Shown: positions 55,763-64,000 of the stretch, in pieces
How positions within the stretch are numbered: position 1 is the stretch's first letter
How the letters are laid out: each line of letters opens with the position of its first letter
DNA from: Actinoplanes couchii
GTDB taxonomy: Bacteria; Actinomycetota; Actinomycetes; Mycobacteriales; Micromonosporaceae
Assembly: GCF_016862075.1 (NCBI RefSeq)
Contig: NZ_BOMG01000035.1
Coordinates: 1-64,000 of the forward strand
Reading direction: 5' to 3'
Length of the DNA: 64,000 nucleotides
Notes under the pieces: model-generated
Told to the model about the DNA's origin: nothing
The model's input: the letters and a program-made list of their open reading frames with translations, nothing else
Databases searched by the model: none
Position numbers and translations under genes: made by a program

Positions 55763-57859
55763 TTATTCGCCAGGCGTCGACTTGGCGATCTGCATCAGGA
55801 ACTCGATGTTGGTCCGGGTCTGCTTGAGCCGGTCCATCAGCAGGTCCAGGGCAGCGCCGCTCTCCAGCGAGCTGAGCACCTTGCGGAGCTTGTGGACGAT
55901 CGCCAGCTCCTCCTTGCCCAGCAGGATCTCTTCCTTACGGGTGCTGGAAGCGGAGACGTCCACGGCCGGGAAGATGCGCTTGTCGGCGATCTTCCGGTCC
56001 AGCTTGAGCTCGGCGTTGCCGGTGCCCTTGAACTCCTCGAAGATGACCGTGTCCATCATCGACCCGGTCTCGACCAGCGCGGTCGCCAGAATGGTGAGCG
56101 AGCCACCGTTCTCGATGTTGCGGGCCGCGCCGAGGAAGCGCTTCGGTGGGTAGAGCGCGGTCGAGTCGATACCACCGGACATGATGCGGCCGGAGGCCGG
56201 CGCCGCCAGGTTGTACGACCGGCCGAGCCGCGTCACCGAGTCGAGCAGCACGACCACGTCGTGGCCCAGCTCGACCAGGCGCTTGGCCCGCTCGATCGCC
56301 AGCTCGGCGACCGTGGTGTGGTCCTGCGGCGGACGGTCGAACGTGGCCGCGATGACCTCGCCCTTCACCGTGCGCTGCATGTCGGTGACCTCTTCGGGCC
56401 GCTCGTCCACGAGCACGACCATCAGGTGGCACTCGGGGTTGTTGTGCGTGATCGCGTTGGCCAGAGCCTGCAGCACCATCGTCTTACCGGCCTTCGGCGG
56501 CGAGACGATGAGGGCACGCTGGCCCTTACCGATCGGCATCACCAGGTCGATGATGCGGGTGGTGAGGATGTGCGGCTCGGTCTCCAGCCGCAGGCGCTCC
56601 TGCGGGTAGAGCGGCGTGAGCTTGTAGAACTCGGGACGCCGGCGGGCCTCGTCGGGCTCCATCCCGTTGATGGTGTCCAGACGGACCAGCGGGTTGTACT
56701 TGTCCCGCCGCTGACCGTCGTTGCCACCCTCGCGCGGGGCGGACCGCACGGCGCCGGTGACCGCGTCACCGCGGCGCAGGCCGTACTTCTTGACCTGGGA
56801 CATCGAGACGTAGACGTCGTTGGGACCGGAGAGGTAACCGGTGGTGCGGACGAACGCGTAGTTGTCCAGCACGTCCAGGATGCCGGCGACCGGGACGAGA
56901 ACCTCGTCCTCGGCCACGTGCGGCTCCCGGCCCTCACGCTGCTGGCCACCGCGCTCGTCACGCGGGTTGTCGTCACGGTCCCGGCCACGACGGCGGTCCC
57001 GGAAACGGCTGCGCCGGCTGCGGCGGCCACCGTCACCGTCGGCGTCGTCGTCATCGTGACCCTGGTCACCACGCGGGCCACGGTCGTTGTTACCGCGGTC
57101 CTCACGCTGCTGCTCGTCCCGGCGGCCGTCACGCTGACCGTCGCGGGGGCCGTTGTCACGCTGGCCGTCACGCGGTCCACCGTCACGCGGTCCACCGTCA
57201 CGCGGTCCACCGTCACGCTGGCCGTCGCGGGGCGCACCGTCGCGCTGCTGGCCGTCACGCTGGTTGCGCTGCCGGTCGCGGTTGCGCTCGCCACGCTCGG
57301 GACGGTCGCCCCGCTCGCCGCGCTCGGCCCGCTCGGGGCGCTCGTTCGTCTCGGCGGCCGGGGCGGGAGCCTCGACGGCCGGAGCCTGGGTGGCGACGGG
57401 GGCCTCGACGGTCGCCGTCTCCGTCTGGCGGGGCGCGGACTCGCGGGCCTCACGAGGCTCGCGGGTGGCCCGCTCACGGCGGCTCCGGGCGGGACGCTCG
57501 GCAGCCGGCGCCGGCTCGGCCACGGCGGTCTGCGGCGCCTCGACCGGGGTGGTCTGGACCGGGGCAGGAGCCGTGGCGACGGCCTCGGAGCTGTTGGTAC
57601 GCGGGCGCGGGGCCGACTCGGCGGCTGCGGCGGCGGGGGCGCCGCCGCTCTGGCGCTCGGTGATCGCGGCGATCAGCTCACCCTTGCGCATCCGGGCGGT
57701 GCCGGAGATGCCGAGGGAGGCGGCGAGGCTCTGCAACTCGGGCAGCAGCATCGCGGACAGCCCGGTGCCGCCACGGCGGCGCTTCGTGGCGGTCGCGGTG
57801 GTGCCGGCGCCGTCAGCGACGTCAGAAACACCCGACGTCACGTCGGTGGTGTCGCTCAA
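55763..57859 (-). CDS. rho: Transcription termination factor Rho with large disordered insertion
   Basis: The protein is 698 aa against 419 in E. coli. The N-terminal helix bundle ([20 protein letters not shown]) is separated from the RNA-binding domain ([20 protein letters not shown]) by about 255 residues. This insert begins Ala/Pro/Glu-rich and becomes Arg/Asp/Gly-rich with RDG repeats ([20 protein letters not shown]). The ATPase core has the P-loop [23 protein letters not shown] and [14 protein letters not shown]. Actinobacterial Rho proteins usually carry such an insert, which adds RNA affinity and may drive condensation. The gene follows thrB after a 294-bp leader and ends at a strong intrinsic terminator. 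Confidence 0.96.
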   Translation of the reverse strand: MSDTTDVTSGVSDVADGAGTTATATKRRRGGTGLSAMLLPELQSLAASLGISGTARMRKGELIAAITERQSGGAPAAAAAESAPRPRTNSSEAVATAPAPVQTTPVEAPQTAVAEPAPAAERPARSRRERATREPREARESAPRQTETATVEAPVATQAPAVEAPAPAAETNERPERAERGERGDRPERGERNRDRQRNQRDGQQRDGAPRDGQRDGGPRDGGPRDGGPRDGQRDNGPRDGQRDGRRDEQQREDRGNNDRGPRGDQGHDDDDADGDGGRRSRRSRFRDRRRGRDRDDNPRDERGGQQREGREPHVAEDEVLVPVAGILDVLDNYAFVRTTGYLSGPNDVYVSMSQVKKYGLRRGDAVTGAVRSAPREGGNDGQRRDKYNPLVRLDTINGMEPDEARRRPEFYKLTPLYPQERLRLETEPHILTTRIIDLVMPIGKGQRALIVSPPKAGKTMVLQALANAITHNNPECHLMVVLVDERPEEVTDMQRTVKGEVIAATFDRPPQDHTTVAELAIERAKRLVELGHDVVVLLDSVTRLGRSYNLAAPASGRIMSGGIDSTALYPPKRFLGAARNIENGGSLTILATALVETGSMMDTVIFEEFKGTGNAELKLDRKIADKRIFPAVDVSASSTRKEEILLGKEELAIVHKLRKVLSSLESGAALDLLMDRLKQTRTNIEFLMQIAKSTPGE
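57167..57211 (-). repeat. 15-bp tandem repeat inside rho
   Basis: GTCACGCGGTCCACC occurs three times in a row at 57167, 57182 and 57197. Each copy encodes GGPRD on the minus strand. The copies are identical at the DNA level, so expansion is recent or homogenised. Confidence 0.85.
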
Positions 57860-58153
57860 TGGATTCCTTCCGTCGGAAAAAGCCCGAGATCACCCGGAAC
57901 TGCAGCGTGGGCCGGGTGCCCTCGGAACCCGCTTCGCAACAGCGGCGCGGGAGTTGTGCAGCACGGCAGCTCGACCGGTATCCCTGCCCGTCAGGGCTTG
58001 ACGGGTAGGTCTCGGCGAGTGCAGCGATCAGGGTGTGCTGCCCGGCGTTTGCCTTGATGAGAATTGAGATAGGCCAGCTGGCCCAGAAATCTCGGGGGTG
58101 CGCCGAACCGCAGAGATCGCTTGCTTCGCGGCTGTGCTAGGTCTTGAGCGTAG
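57860..58153 (-). other. Leader of rho, no gene seen
   Basis: This 294-bp stretch between the thrB stop and the rho start contains no supported coding region. A stem CCCGTCA/TGACGGG (about 57988-58006) is visible. Long leaders upstream of rho are used for Rho autoregulation in other bacteria; that role here is inferred. Confidence 0.45.
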
Positions 58154-59098
58154 TCAACTCGTGCGACCTGCGGCAACAGGGCCCCGCTCGGCGTGTTCCA
58201 CCATACCCCCTTTCACACAAGCACCGGTGTCATCCACGCCCAGCACTTCGCCGCGCCAGTGCGCGCCCGGCTCGAAATCGGCCGGGACCTGCGTCAACGC
58301 CAGCACGGTGGGACCCGCGCCACTGACCATGGCGGCCACTCCGGCCGATCGGAGGGCGGTCACCAGAGCGGCGGTGGCCGGCATCCCCGCGGCGCGGTAG
58401 CCCTGATGCAGCCGATCCTCGGTGGCCGGCAGCAGCAGCGACGGGTCGGTCGTCAGCGCGTGGGTGAGCAGCGCGGCCCGCCCGGCGTTGAACGCCGCGT
58501 CCCGGTGCGGCACCTCGGCCGGCAGCGCCGCCCGCGCGGTGGCGGTGTACCCCACCTCGGACGGGATGAAGACCGTCGGCCGTACGCCCGGGGCCGGCGC
58601 GAGCTTGACGGCGCGCGCGCCGCCCTCCTCGGTCCAGGCGATGGTGAAGCCCCCGAGCAGGCAGGGGGCGACGTTGTCGGGATGACCCTCGATGCGTGCG
58701 GCGATCCGCAGTGCCGCCGCATCGTCGATGATCTCGTGACCGTTTGTGATCAGGCCGCGGGCCAGCTGCACCCCGCCGACGATCGCCGCCGACGAACTGC
58801 CCATGCCGCGCGCCTGCGGAATCCGGTTCACACACTCCAGCGCGATGCCCGGCGGGCGCTCACCGACCTCGTCGAAGGTCGTCAACATCGAACGGATCAC
58901 CAGATGGTCGGCGCCGGACGGCAGGTCGCCGGCACCCTCACCGGTCACCGTCACGCTGAAGCCGCCGGTGGTCACGCGGGCCGTCAGGTCGTCGTACAGC
59001 GTCAGGGCCAGACCCAGGGCGTCGAAGCCCGGGCCCAGATTGGCGCTGGTCGCCGGTGTGCTGACGGAGACCGGATCGGTGACGAAGGACAAGCCCAT
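58154..59098 (-). CDS. thrB: Homoserine kinase
   Basis: This 314-aa GHMP kinase has VSTPATSANLGPGFDALGLA at the N-terminus, the ATP loop IPQARGMGSSSAAIVGGVQL and the C-terminal [15 protein letters not shown]. It phosphorylates homoserine on the path to threonine. thrB-rho is a common actinobacterial order, but thrC, usually just upstream, is missing here and an MFS gene takes its place. Confidence 0.95.
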   Translation of the reverse strand: MGLSFVTDPVSVSTPATSANLGPGFDALGLALTLYDDLTARVTTGGFSVTVTGEGAGDLPSGADHLVIRSMLTTFDEVGERPPGIALECVNRIPQARGMGSSSAAIVGGVQLARGLITNGHEIIDDAAALRIAARIEGHPDNVAPCLLGGFTIAWTEEGGARAVKLAPAPGVRPTVFIPSEVGYTATARAALPAEVPHRDAAFNAGRAALLTHALTTDPSLLLPATEDRLHQGYRAAGMPATAALVTALRSAGVAAMVSGAGPTVLALTQVPADFEPGAHWRGEVLGVDDTGACVKGGMVEHAERGPVAAGRTS

Positions 59099-59120
59099 AT
59101 CGCCACATGCTAGGGGTTGA

Positions 59121-60377
59121 TCATTTCCGGGGAAGCTCCCCGGTCCCGGTGGTCCCGAATGTCGGCTCGGCCGAAGGACTCAGCCGACGGGTCGCGATCC
59201 GCCAGACGATCGCATAGGTCAGGGTGATCGACGCGCAACCCGCGATGATCCACCGGGGGTCGGCGGTGGCGATCACCGCTCCGGCGCCGAGCTGGCTGAC
59301 CGCGATCGCGAGCGTCGCCAGCATCATGTCGGTGGCGAAGACCCGCCCGCGCAGCGCGTCCGGCACCGCGCCCTGCAGAGCGAAGTTCGACAGCACCCAG
59401 TTGCTGCCACCGGCGAAGTGCGCGACGAAGACCAGCACCACGATCAGCGGGAACCACGGCGCGAAGGCCACGCCCAGGTAGCCCAGCCCGTACAGGCCCA
59501 TCGACAGCGCCAGACCGGGTAGCAGCAGGGCCGGGCGGTTCAGCACCGGCCGCATCACCAGCGGGCCGATCAGCGCGCCCAGCCCGCGCAGCGCGAAGAG
59601 CAGGCCCAGACCGAGCGCGCCCACCCCGTGCGCCGCCGCGATCAGCGGGAAGACGGTGAGCACCCCGTTGCCGAGACCGACCGCCGACTTGACCGTGACC
59701 AGGGCCCGCAGCCGCGGCCGCTGGACGATGTAGCGCAGCGACTCGATCAGCGCGGCCAGGGCCCGGGGCGGCTCGGTGTCGCCGCTGCGCGGCGCCTGCA
59801 TCGGCCGCTTGATCAGGGCGGTCAGAACACTGCCGGCGAGCAGCAGGATCGCGGTGACGGCAAAGCAGACGTACGGGCTGAACACCTGACTGACCAGGCC
59901 GCCCAGCGACGCGCCGACCACCGTCATGGTGCCCCAGGCCGAGCCGGCGATGGTGTTGGCCGCCGCCAGATCGGCCGGATCCACCACGTTCGGCAGGGCG
60001 GCCGAGGCGGCCGGGGTGTAGAACGCCTTCGCGATCGCGAGGGAACCGACCGCGACCAGGGCCAGCGGGGCGGTCTCCGCGGACCGGACCGCGAACAGCA
60101 GCAGCACCGACAGCAGGGCCGCGATGTTCGCCAGGACCAGGATCCGGCGCCTGTCGAACCGGTCCGCGACGGTGCCGGTGAACGGCAGCATCAACGCCAG
60201 GATCCCGGTGTCCACGGCCAGCATCAGCGCACCGAGCGTGCCGTTGCCGGTCAGCTCCGGCAGGAAAGCCAGCAGCGGGACCATGATGAACCAGTCGGCG
60301 CCGAGGACCACCAGCTCAGCGCCGAAGAGACGACGGAAGTCACGGTTGCGGGTAAGGACCGAGAACGCTGCTGGCAC
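59121..60377 (-). CDS. Major facilitator superfamily exporter
   Basis: The protein is 418 aa from a GTG with about twelve hydrophobic segments. The loop motif DRFDRRRILVLANIAALLSV matches the conserved MFS 2-3 loop, and the later half has GLGLLFALRGLGALIGPLVM. It is closest to the MFS_3/enterobactin-exporter-like group, which exports siderophores, drugs or secondary metabolites. It is 22 bp upstream of thrB on the same strand. Confidence 0.88.
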   Translation of the reverse strand: MPAAFSVLTRNRDFRRLFGAELVVLGADWFIMVPLLAFLPELTGNGTLGALMLAVDTGILALMLPFTGTVADRFDRRRILVLANIAALLSVLLLFAVRSAETAPLALVAVGSLAIAKAFYTPAASAALPNVVDPADLAAANTIAGSAWGTMTVVGASLGGLVSQVFSPYVCFAVTAILLLAGSVLTALIKRPMQAPRSGDTEPPRALAALIESLRYIVQRPRLRALVTVKSAVGLGNGVLTVFPLIAAAHGVGALGLGLLFALRGLGALIGPLVMRPVLNRPALLLPGLALSMGLYGLGYLGVAFAPWFPLIVVLVFVAHFAGGSNWVLSNFALQGAVPDALRGRVFATDMMLATLAIAVSQLGAGAVIATADPRWIIAGCASITLTYAIVWRIATRRLSPSAEPTFGTTGTGELPRK

Positions 60378-60393
60378 GTACCGACCTTATAGA

Positions 60394-60430
60394 AACGAGG
60401 CCCGGTCCCCCATCGGGACCGGGCCTCGTT
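60394..60430. terminator. Hairpin between the RND and MFS genes
   Basis: AACGAGGCCCGGTCCC (60394-60409) pairs perfectly with 60415-60430 around a CCATC loop, 12 bp after the RND gene stop. Confidence 0.75.
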
Positions 60431-60441
60431 CGCGATACCTG

Positions 60442-63400
60442 TCACTCAGCCGGGTTGACCGGCCCGGGCGGCATCTTCAGCACCTCGAACTGGTCGGTGA
60501 AGCCGCGCAGCGCGGACTTCACACCGGTCGGGCCGGTCGCCTCGGACCGGGCCTCGTGCGCCCCGCCCCGGCCGGCCGGGACCAGCTCCTCCTCGGCCGA
60601 CTCGTCGGCGGCGTGCCGCGGCGAGCCCTTGCCCTCCCGCTTGGCCCGGCGCTTGTCCCGGGACCGCTCCTTGCGCTCCTCCACCAGCGTGTAGAGCGTC
60701 GGGACCAGCACCAGGGTCAGCAGCGTCGAGCTGAGCAGACCACCGATCACCACGATGGCCAGCGGCTGCGAGATGAAGCCGCCCTCGCCGGTGAGGCCGA
60801 GCGCCATCGGGATCAGCGCGAAGATGGTCGCGATCGCGGTCATCAGGATCGGGCGCAGCCGGTGCCGGCCACCCTCGATCACCGCCTCCCGCACGCCCAG
60901 GCCCTCGGCCCGGTAGTGGTTGATCAGGTCCATCAGCACGATCGCGTTGGTGACCACGATGCCGACCAGCATCAGCACACCGATCAGCGCGGGCACGCCC
61001 AGCGCGGTGCCGGTGACCTTCAGCAGGACGATCGCGCCGGTCGCCGCGAACGGGATCGACACCAGCAGGATCACCGGCTGCAGCAGGCTGCGGAAGGTGG
61101 CGACCATGATGATGAAGACGATCGCGATGGCGGCCAGCACGGCCAGCCCCAGCTGCTCGAACGCCTCGGCCTGGTCGGCGCCGACACCGGCGATCTCGTA
61201 CTCCGCGCCGGGCGGCAGGTCCAGGGCGGTCAGCTGCTTGGTGAGATCCGCGCTGACCGTGGTCAGGCTGACCCCGGAGGCCACCGCGCCGGTGACCGAG
61301 GCGGTGCGGTTGCCGTCCACCCGGGTCACCGTCACCGGACCGTCGACCTGCTTGACGTCGGCCACCTGGTCCAGCGGGACGATGCCCTTGGCGGTGGTCA
61401 GCGGCAGGGCCTTGAGCGCGGCCGCGTCGGCCGGCGCGGCGCCGAACGAGATCACCACGTCCTGGCTGGCGCCGTCGATGCTGATCTGACCGGCCGGGGC
61501 GCTGCGGAACATGCCCGCCACGGTCTGGCCGATCTGCGCCTCGGTGAGCCCGGCGGCAGCCGCGGCCTTACGATCGACGACCACGTCCAGACGCGGGACG
61601 CTCTCCTTCAGAGTGGTGTCCACGTCGCTGACGCCGGTGACCCCGGCCATCGCGGCCCGGACCTGCTCGGTGGCGGCGGCCAGCACGTCGTTGTCGGCGG
61701 CGGAGACCTGCACGTTGAGGCCGCTGCTGCCCAGACCCGAGCTGTCCTGACCGATCTTGATCTCTCCGGCGTCGGTCAGCTGGTCGAATTTCTCGCGCAG
61801 CTCGGTGGTGAGCTTCTCGGCGTCGGCATCCTCGCCGAGCGCCACGTTGTACGACGCGACACCGGCCCCGCCACCCCCGGCGAACGGGTTGGCCGAGCTG
61901 CCGCCGACGGTCACCTGGTAGGTGACGACCTCGGAACGGCCCTTGAGGATGTCCTCGACCTTCTCGGCCGCCGCGTCGGTGGCCGCCAGGCTGGTGCCGG
62001 CCGGCATCTCCTGGCTGATCGAGATGCTGTCCTGCCCCGACTGGTCGAGGAAGTTCGTCTCCAGGCCACGGCCGAGGAAGACGGTACCGGCCAGCACCAG
62101 CAGGCCGAGCGCGATGGTCGTCCAGCGCCGGCCCGTGGCGAACCGGATCACCGGCAGGTAGGCGCGCTGCAGCGGGCTGCGCAGCTCCTTCTCCTCGGCG
62201 GCCTTGCGGACCGCCTCGGTGTCGGCGCCCGCGGGCGGCGGCTTGAGGAACCAGAACGCCAGCACCGGCACGATGGTCAGGGCCACCACCAGCGATGCCA
62301 GCAGCGCCACCGTCACGGTGATCGCGAAGGACGAGAAGATCTGCCCGACCAGGCCGCCGACCAGGGCGATCGGAGCGAAGACCGCGACCGTGGTGAGCGT
62401 GGACGCCACCACCGCGCCGGTGACCTCGCGGACCGCGCCGAGGATCGCCTGGACCTTCTCCTCGCCGTACTCCAGGTGTCGTTTGATGTTCTCCAGGACG
62501 ACGATCGAGTCGTCCACCACCCGGCCCACCGCGATGGTCAGCGCGCCGAGGGTGAGCAGGTTCAGCGTGTAGTCACCGACCCACAGGGCGATCAGCGCGA
62601 CCAGCACCGACAGCGGGATGGAGACCGCGGTGACCAGGGTCGAGCGGACGCTGAGCAGGAAGACCAGGATGACCACGACCGCCATCACCAGGCCGAGCAG
62701 GCCCTCGGTGGTCAGGCTCTCGATCGACCGCTCCACGAACGGCGCCTGGTCGGTGATCACCGTCAGCGTGGCGCCGGAGTCCTTCTGCAGCTCGTCGAGC
62801 ATGTCCCGGACCTCGTGCGAGATCGAGACCGGGTTGCCGTCCGGGCGGGCGGTGACCGCGATGCCGAGGCTGTCCACGCCGTCGGTGCGGGTGTACGACT
62901 CGGCGGTCGGCAGCTTGCTCTCCACCGCGGCGATGTCACCGAGCAGCACCGGGCCACGGGCGCCGGACAGGTAGAGCCCCTTGAGCTGCTCCACCGAGGT
63001 GATCGGCGTGCCGACCTGCACGGTAAGCGATTTCTCCGCCTCGACGACGGCGCCGGCCGGGATGGAGATGCCGTTGGTCTGCAGCACCTGGGTGAGCGCC
63101 TGCGGGCTGACCCCGGCCGCACCCATCTTGGCCAGGTTGGGCGTGATCACCACCTGGCTGGCGCGGGCCCCGGTGACCTGGGTGTCGCGGACCCCCTCGA
63201 TGCTGTTCAGCTCCGGGATCACGATCTCGTTGAGCTTGGCGAGCAGGTCCGCCTCGCCGGTGCCGCCCGAGGCGGCGAGCACGATCGCCGGGATGTCATC
63301 GGTGCCGCCGGCGAAGACCGTCGGGTCGACGCTCTCCGGCAGCTGCGACTGGATCCGGTTCACCGAGGTGGTGACCTGGTTGACGGCGGACTCGATGTCG

Positions 63401-63699
63401 GTGCCGAACTCGAACATCACGACGACGCTGGAGACGTTCTCCCGCGAGGTCGAGGAGACCGTGTCGACACCGCCGATGCCCTTGACCGCGTCCTCGATCG
63501 GCTTGGTCACCTGGGACTCGACGGTCTCCGGTGAGGCGCCGGGCAGAACCGCGCTGACGAACGCGGCGGGCAGCTCGATCGAGGGAAGGAGCTGCTGTTT
63601 GAGTGACGGGATCGCATAGATCCCGAAGCCGCTGATGACCAGGGCTATCAGGGCTACGAGACCTCGGTTGGCAAGGCTGAGCCGTGTCAGAGCTGACAT
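60442..63699 (-). CDS. RND-family efflux permease (AcrB/SwrC-like)
   Basis: The protein is 1,085 aa from the ATG at 63697-63699, with GGGGGAG upstream. It has twelve transmembrane helices with two large extracytoplasmic loops, beginning LANRGLVALIALVISGFGIY. The proton-relay motif in helix 4 is GRVVDDSIVVLENIKRH with two adjacent Asp. The C-terminal tail (about 1005-1085, KERSRDKRRAKREGKGSPRH) is cytoplasmic and charged. In Gram-positives such pumps act without a TolC channel and export surfactants, lipids or drugs. It is divergent from a MarR regulator, the probable repressor. Confidence 0.93.
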   Translation of the reverse strand: MSALTRLSLANRGLVALIALVISGFGIYAIPSLKQQLLPSIELPAAFVSAVLPGASPETVESQVTKPIEDAVKGIGGVDTVSSTSRENVSSVVVMFEFGTDIESAVNQVTTSVNRIQSQLPESVDPTVFAGGTDDIPAIVLAASGGTGEADLLAKLNEIVIPELNSIEGVRDTQVTGARASQVVITPNLAKMGAAGVSPQALTQVLQTNGISIPAGAVVEAEKSLTVQVGTPITSVEQLKGLYLSGARGPVLLGDIAAVESKLPTAESYTRTDGVDSLGIAVTARPDGNPVSISHEVRDMLDELQKDSGATLTVITDQAPFVERSIESLTTEGLLGLVMAVVVILVFLLSVRSTLVTAVSIPLSVLVALIALWVGDYTLNLLTLGALTIAVGRVVDDSIVVLENIKRHLEYGEEKVQAILGAVREVTGAVVASTLTTVAVFAPIALVGGLVGQIFSSFAITVTVALLASLVVALTIVPVLAFWFLKPPPAGADTEAVRKAAEEKELRSPLQRAYLPVIRFATGRRWTTIALGLLVLAGTVFLGRGLETNFLDQSGQDSISISQEMPAGTSLAATDAAAEKVEDILKGRSEVVTYQVTVGGSSANPFAGGGGAGVASYNVALGEDADAEKLTTELREKFDQLTDAGEIKIGQDSSGLGSSGLNVQVSAADNDVLAAATEQVRAAMAGVTGVSDVDTTLKESVPRLDVVVDRKAAAAAGLTEAQIGQTVAGMFRSAPAGQISIDGASQDVVISFGAAPADAAALKALPLTTAKGIVPLDQVADVKQVDGPVTVTRVDGNRTASVTGAVASGVSLTTVSADLTKQLTALDLPPGAEYEIAGVGADQAEAFEQLGLAVLAAIAIVFIIMVATFRSLLQPVILLVSIPFAATGAIVLLKVTGTALGVPALIGVLMLVGIVVTNAIVLMDLINHYRAEGLGVREAVIEGGRHRLRPILMTAIATIFALIPMALGLTGEGGFISQPLAIVVIGGLLSSTLLTLVLVPTLYTLVEERKERSRDKRRAKREGKGSPRHAADESAEEELVPAGRGGAHEARSEATGPTGVKSALRGFTDQFEVLKMPPGPVNPAE

Positions 63700-63733
63700 G
63701 GGAGCTCCCCCGAGAAAGGTTCGGTCGATACTG

Positions 63734-63762
63734 ATAGTTTGCATGACGCGAACAAATAGTTT
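63734..63762. promoter_or_regulatory. Candidate MarR operator between the RND gene and marR
   Basis: Inverted GTTTGC (63737-63742) and GCGAAC (63748-63753) around ATGAC, one mismatch, plus two direct copies of ATAGTTT at 63734 and 63756, 22 bp apart (two helical turns). It is locally AT-rich and is placed between the two divergent starts. Confidence 0.5.
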
Positions 63763-63822
63763 TTCACCAGGGCTGCTGGTAACGTCCCGTCACAGGTTGG
63801 AAACACGAGCAAGGAGCGGGCG

Positions 63823-64000
63823 CTGAGCCAGAAAGAGAAGCTCATCGCGGACATCATGGGTTCGTCGATCCAGCTCGAGCACCTGTTCGCCGACGACCGC
63901 TCGGATCCGCTCTTCTCGTCGCACCTGACGATGTCGCAACTCAAGATCATGCTGCTGCTGTCCCGGCACGGCACCCTGTCCGGCGGTGAACTGGCCCGCC
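63823..64000 (+). CDS. MarR-family transcriptional regulator (N-terminal part)
   Basis: The visible residues read LSQKEKLIADIMGSSIQLEH and continue through SHLTMSQLKIMLLLSRHGTL, the first helices of a MarR winged-helix protein; the rest lies outside the window. In this frame no ATG, GTG or TTG occurs between the upstream stop and the conserved sequence. The best start is CTG at 63823-63825 with AAGGAG six bases before it. The ATG at 63856 would remove part of the conserved N-terminus. It is divergent from the RND permease and probably represses it. Confidence 0.75.
   Translation, partial: MSQKEKLIADIMGSSIQLEHLFADDRSDPLFSSHLTMSQLKIMLLLSRHGTLSGGELAR

Noticed and set aside
54145..55827. Long plus-strand open frame opposite nos.
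   Set aside because: Antisense to a complete nitric-oxide synthase with its haem motif; no independent support.
60124..63534. An 1,136-codon plus-strand open frame opposite the RND permease.
   Set aside because: Composition (Arg, Gly, His, Asp, Gln rich) is typical antisense noise of a GC-rich membrane protein gene.

Overview
The window looks like chromosomal DNA of a high-GC, mycelial actinobacterium, most plausibly Micromonosporaceae (Actinoplanes-like). Supporting signs are the GC-rich third codon positions, frequent GTG/TTG starts, the mismatch endonuclease NucS, Scy/FilP-type coiled-coil proteins next to methylmalonyl-CoA epimerase, and a run of core genes (thrB-rho, rpmE-prfA, prmC-tsaC-phosphatase, glyA, the atp operon) whose order resembles the Streptomyces rho-to-icmA region. 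The genus is an inference from content and gene order; no database was consulted. I recognised no tRNA, rRNA or CRISPR.

Layout. 1-2935: an arginase-family gene whose frame continues into a very long acidic repeat tail that leaves the window. 2960-10327: a coenzyme-B12/acyl-CoA block with a thioredoxin-TPR protein, an isobutyryl-CoA-mutase-type large subunit, MeaB, a thiolase and methylmalonyl-CoA epimerase, interrupted by a flavin monooxygenase/PadR pair. 10587-14775: two Scy/FilP-like coiled-coil proteins and an AI-2E-family permease. 14787-19736: hairpins, a hydrolase, a small zinc-type protein, an aldehyde dehydrogenase and an ABC ATPase/permease pair. 19737-20969: a scar of two broken insertion sequences. 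20970-26876: nucS, two membrane proteins, and a soluble FtsK-like ATPase with a coiled-coil membrane partner. 26977-32111: 3-hydroxybutyryl-CoA dehydrogenase, MurA, cobalamin adenosyltransferase, VOC and PhzF proteins, and DUF2550.

32120-41174 holds the F1Fo ATP synthase genes on the minus strand (two AtpI/AtpZ-like proteins, then B, E, F, H, A, G, D), with atpC separated from atpD by a terminator and an LCP cell-wall gene. 41320-47364 carries glyA, an NAD(P)-binding protein, two TsaC/Sua5 paralogues, a tyrosine phosphatase and prmC. A plus-strand GGDEF/beta-propeller pair sits between prmC and prfA. Between rpmE and rho lie a three-gene RNA-repair cassette (RNA ligase, T4-Pnkp-like kinase/phosphatase, second RNA ligase) and a bacterial nitric-oxide synthase. 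The window ends with rho, thrB, an MFS exporter, an RND efflux permease and a divergent MarR regulator.

The recurring theme is a conserved minus-strand core split by lineage-specific modules, several of them on the plus strand. Two of these insertions end with stop codons exactly abutting the next core gene in the same TGATCA hexamer. The items I find most likely to be new are the RNA-repair cassette, a pair of long hairpins with covarying arms and a near-identical 26-nt loop placed just after two unrelated genes, and the arginase with a repeat tail of about 670 or more residues.
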